Source: Apoderus coryli (taxonomy: Eukaryota > Arthropoda > Insecta > Coleoptera > Attelabidae). Taken from it: a stretch of 64,000 nucleotides of DNA. Shown in pieces: positions 56,801-64,000 of this stretch. Made by a program: the position numbers and the translations under genes. Positions within the stretch are counted from its first letter, which is position 1. Every line of letters begins with the position of its first letter. The stretch lies in the NCBI GenBank assembly GCA_911728435.2, contig OU452202.1, forward strand, positions 6,985,135 to 7,049,134, read 5' to 3'. Under the pieces are notes generated by a model, which saw nothing but the letters and a program-made list of their open reading frames with translations, had not been told where the DNA came from and did not search any database.

Positions 56801-57392
56801 AGCTAAAAATGAGTATCATGTCAATGGTATCATATTGACTCAAACTCAGACTGTTAGAAACCCGAAACAATAACTTATTGAAAATATTTAATACCAGGAA
56901 TGAGACCTTCATTTTTACACCACAACACTATACACCTCACCACAACGAAATTCAGCCACATTTATGCAGAATGGTCATGGAGTGCGTATGTGTATGCAAA
57001 GCTGTGGAGGCCATTTGCCCGATGTGATATTTCCTAATTACATTATGATTCAATAAAATAAAGCTAATTGCCATCAAAAGACTAAAAACTGTGTTTTCTA
57101 TTTAATTCAAATCTTGCGTTAATTTTGGGACACGCTTTAGTTATTTATTTTAAGATTCACACAAAAAATCTAAAGGTATAACAGAAAATTATGAATTTTG
57201 TCATTATTTATACTATTTAATGCTATTATTTTAATATGCTATAATTATAATTCAAACAAATACCTAAGTTCAGCATTTATCTGATCCACTGTATAAATTG
57301 GATCTGACGTTGACTTCAGCGACGTAACTTATTCATCCTTTTCAGTGAAATATTTTTTGGAATTTTCCCATAGTCAACATCACAATGGCCGG

Positions 57393-57440
57393 AGATTAAA
57401 ATTCAATTACTCACTGATTTTAGGTGAAACCTATATAAAT
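57393..57440 (+). promoter_or_regulatory. Kazal gene 3 promoter: shared upstream box plus TATA
   Basis: GATTAAAATTCAATTACTCA at 57394-57413 and TATATAAA at 57432-57439, about 100 bp before the start codon. The box is identical to the one at 61454-61473. Confidence 0.75.
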
Positions 57441-57539
57441 GTTGAAAAGCCATAAACTATAGTTTTATTCCGTAAAGCAGTAGAACAATTGATCAAAAAT
57501 CACATAAAATACGAGAATAAAATACTTATAACAATCACA

Positions 57540-57794
57540 ATGCCAAAGTATTTATTATTGTTAGTATCGTTCACCGTGCTGGTGACTTTAGTAGTTTCGA
57601 GTTCCGACTTCGATGAATTAGACGATTTAAAAGATAGAGTATGTATTTGTCCAAGAATATATGCACCAATATGTGCCTCGAATGGCAAAAGTTATGGGAA
57701 CAGATGTGAATTTAAATGCAGACAAGAGGAATCCAAAAAGAGTTTGAAGATTGTTCATAACGGAAAGTGTGGTGATCCTGACGAAATTTTCTAA
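57540..57794 (+). CDS. Secreted Kazal-type serine protease inhibitor, gene 3
   Basis: 84 residues: signal peptide (MPKYLLLLVSF followed by Val/Thr-rich core to about residue 22), acidic linker D-F-D-E-L-D-D-L-K-D, and a six-Cys Kazal domain C-I-C-P-R-I-Y-A-P-I-C-A-S-N-G-K with P1 Arg. It is about 70-80% identical to gene 1 by eye. I chose the ATG at 57540 because it aligns with gene 1 and gives a clean signal peptide; an in-frame ATG at 57489 would add 17 basic residues ahead of it. A stop replaces gene 1's Arg codon after D-E-I-F/S, so this protein lacks the tail of about 18 residues, although the tail remains readable in frame beyond the stop. No nearby AATAAA. Confidence 0.9.
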   Translation: MPKYLLLLVSFTVLVTLVVSSSDFDELDDLKDRVCICPRIYAPICASNGKSYGNRCEFKCRQEESKKSLKIVHNGKCGDPDEIF

Positions 57795-58735
57795 TTATCC
57801 AGGAAATGGAAGAAGAATCAATTTGACCCTGCTGTGATAATAGAATAACTACCATAACTATTATTGTATAATTATTGATATCTTCTATAATTATATGTTT
57901 AAATAATATTGTTTTAAAAATTATAGATTATTATTTCTTGGTTTGTAACCAACGGAGTAAAACCGCTAGGAATTTTTCGCTTACAGACAATTCAAATATA
58001 CCGGATTTAAATAAGAGGTCTATCCCTTTAACGCATATTCCTGATTAGGTATGTAATTTTTTATTTTACACCTTAATATAGTTAGTTTACGAAGTTTTAT
58101 TTACACATATATTCAAAGTTGGTACAACTATTAACAATAAATAGGTACGCACAATTAAAAAAAAGTAAAACAAAATTCTGTTTCATTAAAATAAGGGCTG
58201 AAAGTCTAAATCGTGATAGATTGATTTTTAAACTAATTACTTTGAACAAATCAATTATATCATTTAAAATTAAAAATCTAAATTTTGGGTGCTATAAATA
58301 ATTCGATTAGTTAGAAATTATGTCATGTAGTGTACTATGACGAAATATCACTTCTGGTTTAACGTAAATACAACCCTGTATATATTTTTTGATAATAAAT
58401 TTGTATCCAAGGGAAAGTCTTAGTCTTACCTGCTATTAAATAAGCTTTTTGTATTTTTTCTGGCCTTGGTACGCTTACTATCCATGACATTAGAACTGTA
58501 CTGTCATTGATTATGATTTAGCCACTGCTAGGTAAATAATTTACAATGTTTTGCAATTCTATCATTAGTAAGTGGATTTCTCTTCGACAGCTTAAAAATA
58601 TATAAAAAATAGTATAGGGGTTGTCCACTAAGTTCATTTTGAATAAATGCTACAGAGTCTTAAGAACAGTGTTGCAGGTTTCCTGCTCCCTGAGTAATTT
58701 CTATAAAACGGTTTACATATTACTGATGGGAAAAT
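57795..58735. other. Intergenic, nothing recognised
   Basis: AT-rich 3' flank of Kazal gene 3. CAACCCTGTATATAT near 58370 resembles a transposon end without a partner. Confidence 0.35.
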
Positions 58736-58739
58736 AGAA

Positions 58740-60085
58740 GAATAAACGCCGGTATAGTTATGTAACCCACTGCTTTTGCCATTCCTCAAACATTTGGATT
58801 TTGTAAGAATTCACAAACTCGTTGTATGGAACGCTTGCATTTCCCTCTTCGTCACAATTAGCTGCTTTTTTGGCTTAGTGATCAACACAATCCATTGCAT
58901 GTAGCATACAGTGGCGTAGCCTTATGGGGAGGGGGGGGGCAAACAATAAGGGAGCGCATTATTATTAAAAATACGGTATTTTCTTATTATAAAATATTTA
59001 AAAAAAAAATAGGAAAAATAGTCAAATTAACAAAAATAAGTAGGATTTAAAACAATTAAATATACGAACAGAAACACTGTCACCCTCTTAAATAAAAATA
59101 CAAGTAAATACTCAAATACTCTAGGTGCCTATACTCTATCAATCAATCATAATAAATGGAAATGTTTTTATATTATAATTCTTCTGCTGTTTATTGTTTT
59201 AAATTTGTCTATTACAGATTGTAAATCAATCTTAGATCTTTCAATATTTAATATTGCTATTCTTATTAATATGTCCTCGCACATGGTCAACCTATCATAT
59301 GTTTTCATATTTCTTAGTCTATTAAAAGATTGTTAAACAACATTTTTATATTTTGCATACATTAGGGAAAACTGATTCCAATTTTTTGTAAATTAAGGAA
59401 GGGTATATTTCTTCAGTTTTTAACTTATATTCCTTATTTATTTCGGTTAATAGACTGCAAAACGATTTGTATTCATCATATAGTTCCGGTTGGATTTGCT
59501 ATCTTTCTATTTGCCTCGGAAACAGCGATATTTTCTACCTCTAACATGAAAATTAGTATGCGATCAGAAAAAAAATACAGTACAAAAAAAACATACAGAA
59601 ATTTTAAAATTTTGCCTTGGTCAATTTTCAATGGGCCCAGAGGTGTTTTCCTCGTAAAAAAGTTTCACTTCTCTTGATTTTTTTTTGTAAACTCATTTGG
59701 CAAGTAATAATTACTTGAAATTTCGTTAGCCTTTTCTTCAAAGCTGTTGAATGATTCGTCATTTCTCAACCATTTTAAGTCATGTATTGTTGATGTAATT
59801 AAAGAAACTGCATATGAACGAGTTCTTTATTTACTTTTAATTTAAACGGGCATCGACCAGCATGGGACGCTGAGCAATGTATATAGGGCATTGAGTCAAG
59901 CATATGAGACTACGCCACTGGTAGCACAGCCATAGCATCCACGGTATATATGGATTTATTTTCAATAATGGTTTTTTACAGTTTAGTTTAGAATTGGCCA
60001 CATCCACACCAAAGCCGACACCACAATCTGTGTTCGAGGCCTCTGTGAATATTCGCAGATCTTGAGGATTGTTATAAGTGAACTC
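58740..60085 (-). pseudogene. Retroelement RNase H domain split by a hAT insertion
   Basis: The minus strand at about 60080-59930 reads L-R-I-F-T-E-A-S-N-T-D-C-G-V-G-F-G-V, the start of an RNase H fold (normally Y-T-D-G-S, so the catalytic Asp-Gly is changed to Glu-Ala). After the 1-kb hAT element it resumes at about 58890-58740 with EGNASVPYNEFVNSYKIQ and F-E-E-W-Q-K-Q-W, typical of the C-terminal tail of jockey/R1-type elements. Dead. Confidence 0.65.
58909..59920 (-). mobile_element. hAT element of 1.0 kb with 8-bp target duplication
   Basis: The left end CAGTGGCGTAGCCT and the right end, reverse complement of CAGTGGCGTAGTCT, are flanked by GTAGCATA (58901-58908) and GTAGCACA (59921-59928), seven of eight matching. 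On the minus strand at 59200-59340 the hAT C-terminal dimerisation region is readable: S-F-N-R-L-R-N-M-K-T-Y, then L-T-M-C-E-D, then AILNIERSKIDLQSVIDKF. The rest of the transposase is deleted. Confidence 0.8.
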
Positions 60086-60520
60086 TCAGAGTTTGTTGAT
60101 TGATTGTCACAATATTGTAGAAAAAAGGCCATGTTTCATCCATTGTCACATATCGACGATAGAATTCCATTTTATTGCGGTTTAACAGCACCAAACACTC
60201 CTCTAAAGCCTTAATTCGTTGTTTTTGGAAGACTGTGAGCTCACGCGGCACCCACTTTGGACAGAGCTTTTGCATATCCAAATGTTCGTACACCTTCAAT
60301 TTGCGATTGTTGATAACCAATTTCTGATTTTTTTTTAAGTTTTCTGGAATAACAGCCTCACTTGGTACGCCCACGTTTAAATTCAGCAATCCACTTCTCT
60401 ACCATACCTCTCGATGGAGCAGAGTTCGAATAAAGTTTATCAAGCCATTGTTTGGCTCCACTGTATTTTTTTCATCAAAAAGCAATGCTTTATCAAAACT
60501 CGAAATTCACTTTCCATTTT
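60075..60520 (-). pseudogene. Mariner transposase N-terminal relic (second copy)
   Basis: The minus strand starts M-E-S-E-F near 60517, shifts frame, then reads S-A-P-S-R-G-M-V-E-K-W-I-A-E-F-K-R-G-R, VPSEAVIPENLKKNQKLVI, E-H-L-D-M-Q-K-L-C-P-K-W-V-P-R-E-L-T and T-M-D-E-T-W (first catalytic Asp). It ends immediately afterwards, like the copy in NOM1 intron 2. Confidence 0.8.
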
Positions 60521-60699
60521 TTTTTCAATAAAAACCGTTGCTTCACACAAAATGTTATAACTCACGAATCAAGTAAGATTCTTCTCGCCTTACCTTACGG
60601 TGATGCAGCCAATTATTTAGTGATTTTCTTTGACGGAACTACACAAATAAGTATGTCTGAGTTATACTCATAGTGCCTTTTTTTTAAACTATTAGGATC

Positions 60700-61440
60700 T
60701 GTTTTTATTATTCGGTTCGTTTTTTTTTTAGATTAGGGAGGTAGGGTTGATTACACATAAGGATTATCAAATTTATACACTTATCGTTTTTTGAAGGTTA
60801 GAACTAAATAAAAACCCTATGGAAAAAATTCTAGTAACGCCATCTATGTGTCACCCTATGGCCTTTTTGAATCACCTAATATATTTGTACAGCAAAATTT
60901 CGGGTTAAATTTGAACATCCCCCGTATAAACAGTTATAATGACTTTAGCGATAGTATGTGTACCATACCTTTTCCATTCAAGGCTCTTTATAGTCGTAAA
61001 ATCACTAAATGTTCCGTACAAGTATTGGCTGTACTATATTGAAGAGTTCTCCAACGCCCTCGATAACAAAACTAAATCATAGGTATTTGTCTGGGGCAGT
61101 ATATGTTAATTTATTTATTACTTTATAATTAAGAGTATTTAAATTACAGAACAATTAATAACAAGCGGAACTATGTTTAGCAGGAATTTCAATAATGATG
61201 TTTCCGGTACATAATAAAACATTATGCATTGCATTTACTCATTGAGCGTGTAGTAATCTAGTTTTGTATATTATTGATTTTACACAGAATCAATTAAGTA
61301 ATACGTCATGAATAAAATGTTATTCGACTATACCTACGTGGGATTTAATATTTTCTATTTGTTTATTTGTTGATAAAATGCACGAACTCATTCATCCGTA
61401 TCAGTAGTAATGAAAAATTTTGGAAATTTCGCAGTCAACA
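60700..61440. other. Intergenic, upstream flank of Kazal copy 4
   Basis: No gene. From about 61300 on it resembles the upstream flank of Kazal gene 1. Confidence 0.4.
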
Positions 61441-61452
61441 ACATAATGTTCT

Positions 61453-61510
61453 AAGATTAAAATTCAATTACTCACTCTCCGTGATATTACATACAACCTA
61501 CATAAATGTC
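61453..61510 (+). promoter_or_regulatory. Relic Kazal promoter (copy 4)
   Basis: The upstream box is unchanged, but the TATA equivalent reads CCTACATAAATG instead of CCTATATAAATG, a single change that would weaken it. Confidence 0.65.
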
Positions 61511-61611
61511 GTACAGATATTGCAGTAAAAGTAAAACAATTTAAAAAATTATAACTTAATAAAATTACCAATAATAATATGCAGTAAAAGTAAAACAATT
61601 TGAAAATAGTA

Positions 61612-61740
61612 TATTACATAACATGTGCTGTAAATGATATTTTACATGCGAGAGACTAGTTTGCCCACGAGCCGCGAAACGGCGAGTGAGGCAATAGTCT
61701 CGAGCATGGAAAATTATTTACAGCTCGAGTTATGTACTGT
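61612..61740. repeat. Short imperfect hairpin inserted between Kazal copy-4 promoter and coding relic
   Basis: TACATAACATGTGCTGTAAA pairs imperfectly with TTTACAGCTCGAGTTATGTA around a G+C-rich centre (GAGCCGCGAAACGGCGAGTG). GCAGTAAAAGTAAAACAATT occurs at 61522 and again at 61581, on the promoter side. It pushes promoter and coding relic about 400 bp apart. Confidence 0.5.
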
Positions 61741-62040
61741 ACTTTTTCTACAACTTTGCAGAATCAGAATCCATTTCAGAATTAAAATTTAAGCAAACAT
61801 ATTTCACACAAGAAAAGGTAATTATGACATTTAAATATTTGACATTTGTGTTTGACATAATTCCATAATAAAAAATAAAAATCCCCAATGTTATGTAATA
61901 TTCATTACGTAACACTTTGGTGATCATTACGTAACACTTATGTAAGATTGAATTTACATGTCACGTTAACAGTTTTGCAATAGACGGCTTAACAAAACAG
62001 GAGTAGAAAAAATTATATAAAAATACTTATGGAAATAACA

Positions 62041-62205
62041 ATGGCAAAGCAGTTCGATGATTTGAACATTGACTTTGCCTAAACTAAATAATGATTTATT
62101 CTTCGAATAGTAAACTTTATGGAAACCATTGCCAAATCGAATGCAAGCAACCACTAGGTATTTAGAAAGTCATTGAAGATTCTGTATGCGATGTGGTTAT
62201 TATGG
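62041..62205 (+). pseudogene. Kazal inhibitor pseudogene (copy 4)
   Basis: ATGGCAAAG is followed directly by CAGTTCGATGATTTG, so the signal-peptide codons are deleted and M-A-K is fused to the linker F-D-D-L. After a stop, S-S-N-S-K-L-Y-G-N-H-C-Q-I-E-C-K-Q is readable, matching S-N-G-K-S-Y-G-N-R-C-E-F-K-C of the intact genes, and then another stop. Non-functional. Confidence 0.75.
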
Positions 62206-62635
62206 TGAAAGCAAACGGATTATTACAGATTACAATAAAAGAATAACGTGTCATTGATCTAAAATTATGTGATTTAAAAAAGTATTATTTTTTGCTTAAG
62301 TAAGATGTAGGACATCATCAAATACGCGTAAATTTTCTAATGTACCTATAGAAGCTCTTTAGTTATAGTTAATTTATTAAGGGTCCATAATTAATTATAT
62401 TAGTAATTACCTTCATTTTTATTTATTATAATTGTTGAGTAAACTATATGAAGCTTTCCTATAAATTGGAGATATACCTACGCAGTTTAACATGGAGTCC
62501 TAACCATCGATCATTAGTGGTCAATATTTTTAAACATATTTTAAAATAAAGTCAGAATACTTGGTTAAAATAAATGTTTGAAGAAATAGTCTGATTATCA
62601 TAGTGGAGGAACAAAGACTATAATGAAAAATTGTA

Positions 62636-62838
62636 CTAATTAAATTTATGTAAAAGAACACATATCTGTACCGTATGTAGTATATACCACAGAATTTATA
62701 GAGTTTGGCTGTCAACTATTGACCGATCATCACTGATGAGTCGTGGATCGACGAAACGGCCGTCTGGTGAAAGTATAGTGGTTGACAAACTCTCGAAATT
62801 AAGTCTTGTTTTGTTTCTATTCTAATTAAATTTATGTA
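62636..62838 (+). mobile_element. Hammerhead-bearing short insertion with 17-bp target duplication
   Basis: CTAATTAAATTTATGTA is present exactly at 62636-62652 and 62822-62838 and encloses a 169-bp non-coding unit with a canonical hammerhead ribozyme at its centre. No A tail. Such a long perfect duplication around a ribozyme unit fits target-primed insertion. Confidence 0.75.
62700..62797 (+). ncRNA. Hammerhead ribozyme motif, canonical core (type I)
   Basis: CTGATGA at 62733-62739; stem II GTCG/CGAC with loop TGGAT (62740-62752); GAAA at 62753-62756; CGG/CCG as a zero-loop palindromic stem III; cleavage triplet GTC ending at 62764. Stem I is bipartite: TGGTGA next to the cleavage site pairs with TCATCA before the core (one wobble), then an internal loop, then GTTGACA with TGTCAAC, and AAACTC with GAGTTT. 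The internal loop in stem I is where natural hammerheads form the loop-loop contact. All invariant core bases are present. The self-complementary stem III suggests that a dimeric form is needed. Confidence 0.82.
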
Positions 62839-63010
62839 GGTATGCGATATATATTTCGAGGGTCTTCTAACACATCCTTAGTCACAGAATCGAAAATTGA
62901 AAAAAAAAAACGAACATTATATAATGTGGAAATCAAATTCCATCAAAATTGTCAATGATGTAAGTCACACCATTCTTCTTCATTACACAAGTAAAAGAAC
63001 AATAAACAAA
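62839..63010. other. Short intergenic stretch
   Basis: Nothing recognised. Confidence 0.3.
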
Positions 63011-64000
63011 TCACTGCTTTTCAGGTACTTATAAAAAAATCATTTAACATCTTCAAATAGAGTTTCTAATTCACTCTAGCTCTGACGGACCGCTTGAAAT
63101 AGTACGGATCAATTCATCATCATCAGCATTTACTCGCTAACGAGTATGAATTACTCCAACTCAGAGATTTCTGTTGTAAATCGTAAGATGGCTAAACAGA
63201 CTGATCCTCGAGCCGCAAATCCTGTCCCAAAATTGACACACCCAATCACCACCACCCACCGGCTGTTATAGATGCGCTACCCCATCGATGCGTTCTCTCT
63301 CCTTTCGATGTTGTCTCTTCGCATCCTCATGTCGTCGACGCTGTTCCTCAAAAATTTGATGGCCCTTGTAAATAGTACGCCTCTATCTCGGTCTGTCGTT
63401 CGCGATCTGATGCCAGTTGTTCTTCACATCTAAGCCACACTTCTTCATGTTGGTCTTAAGAACATCCTTGTACCTCTTTTGCTGCCCTCCCTGATTTCGT
63501 GAGCCAACCTTAAGCTGTGGATAAAGGATTTTCTTTGGAAGGCGTTCCGTTGGCATGCGGATTACATGGCCAATCCATTGTAGCTGGTGCCTGACAATCA
63601 TAGCCTCAATGCTAGTTGTTTCAGCTTCCTCCAGGACGCTGATGTTTGTTCGTCGGTCATGCCATTTAATTCCAAGAATTCGCCTAGGATATCGTTGATG
63701 GTACTTTCCTACGGTTTGTAAATGCCTCCGATAAGTGGTCCATGACTCACATCTATACGTAAGGGTATGAACTATAATAGCATTATACACTCGCAACTTA
63801 GTTCGAACGTAGATGTTATGATTATCGAAGTCTCTCGTGTCAGACGGCCCAAAAATGCGCTTGCCCATCTTATACGATGCTGAATTTCATCATCGATATC
63901 TGCGTTCGACACGAGAATGCTGCCGAGGTAAGCCAAACTCTCGATGTTCTGAAGTCTGTCTCCTTAACTCGAATATGTGGTGGAACAGCGGCACAGATTG
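63010..64000 (-). mobile_element. RTE-like non-LTR retrotransposon 3' part, runs off the window
   Basis: The minus-strand ORF at 63868-63383 reads K-L-R-V-Y-N-A-I-I-V-H-T-L-T-Y-R-C-E-S-W-T, YHQRYPRRILGIKWHDR, T-S-I-E-A-M-I-V-R-H-Q-L-Q-W-I-G-H-V-I-R-M, then K-R-Y-K-D-V-L-K-T-N, the thumb and C-terminal region of RTE-type endonuclease/reverse transcriptases. Upstream, 63870-64000 continues it in shifted frame (L-A-Y-L-G-S-I-L, then D-D-E-I-Q-H-R-I). Downstream at 63160-63240 a C2H2-like finger matches the 22.4-kb copy. Catalytic RT motifs are beyond the edge. Confidence 0.8.

Larger units (their letters stand above)
55020..57030 (+). pseudogene. Mariner-type transposase, split and decayed
   Basis: An open segment at 55529-55792 reads V-T-V-W-C-R-F-W-A-E-G-I-I-G-P-Y-F-F and W-F-Q-Q-D-G-V-T-C-H-T-G (second catalytic Asp). 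It is followed after a stop by L-L-H-E-T-F-P-G-R and N-W-P-P-R-S-C-D-L, where the protein is interrupted near 55885. The tail (I-Q-P-H-L-C-R-M-V, then E-A-I-C-P) is found near 56945-57010. Upstream, 55020-55500 is frameshifted. Confidence 0.75.
54909..57136 (+). mobile_element. Tc1/mariner-type element carrying an inserted THAP gene
   Basis: The left end GTCCCAAAATTAACGCAAGA (54911 on) and the right end, its reverse complement at about 57110-57133, define the element. The transposase relic is on the plus strand at 55020-55885 and its very C-terminus resumes at about 56940-57025; the 1.05 kb between is foreign and holds a minus-strand THAP-domain gene. Confidence 0.7.

Noticed and set aside
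57489..57539. Earlier in-frame ATG for Kazal gene 3
   Set aside because: It would put a charged extension before the signal peptide, and gene 1 has no equivalent.

Overview
The window is eukaryotic and almost certainly from an insect. It is AT-rich, its real genes are split by short GT-AG introns with TATA-driven promoters and AATAAA signals, and the space between them is packed with Tc1/mariner-like, hAT, jockey-like and RTE-like relics. A beetle or a similar insect with a repeat-rich genome fits, but I cannot name the species.

Host genes are few. (1) A complete 11-exon gene at 40974-49301 (+) encodes an 899-residue NOM1-like nucleolar MIF4G/MA3 protein, and one of its introns starts with GC instead of GT. 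(2) The first coding exon of atypical protein kinase C, carrying the PB1 domain, lies at 37633-37912 (-). (3) A first coding exon of a gene I do not recognise lies at 20816-21151 (-). (4) A Kazal-type secreted protease-inhibitor cluster at 51.8-62.2 kb (+) has two intact genes, two decayed copies and a shared promoter module. (5) A small THAP-domain gene or relic lies at 56282-56800 (-). (6) An orphan cysteine-bearing exon lies near 31.6-31.8 kb (-).

The rest is transposable-element sequence, much of it nested. A hAT at 1.39-2.52 kb has an 8-bp target duplication. Tc1/mariner-type relics lie near 1.0, 3.7-4.6, 7.0, 26.6, 42.2-42.7 and 60.1-60.5 kb, and further relics are nested at 21.6-23.0 and 54.9-57.1 kb. 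A 1.48-kb near-perfect palindrome lies at 8.9-10.35 kb. An element with long terminal inverted repeats lies at 18.43-20.69 kb. A foldback element lies at 23.2-24.4 kb. A 65-bp tandem array lies at 32.2-32.7 kb, followed by 1.7 kb of degenerate related sequence. A hAT sits inside a retroelement RNase H domain at 58.7-60.1 kb, and an RTE-like 3' end runs off the right edge.

The most interesting signal is a set of small insertions that carry hammerhead self-cleaving ribozyme motifs. Three of them (62653-62821 +, 10400-10516 -, 20282-20479 -) are each 117-198 bp long, are bounded by perfect 17-, 12- and 13-bp direct repeats, and have a readable CUGANGA / stem II / GAAA / UH core with a palindromic stem III. 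Two more degenerate hammerhead-like loci lie at 48.15-48.38 and 50.55-50.64 kb. I read these as short non-autonomous retroposons that carry ribozymes (retrozyme-like or Penelope-derived). The motif and the flanking repeats are seen directly. The retrotransposition model is inference.
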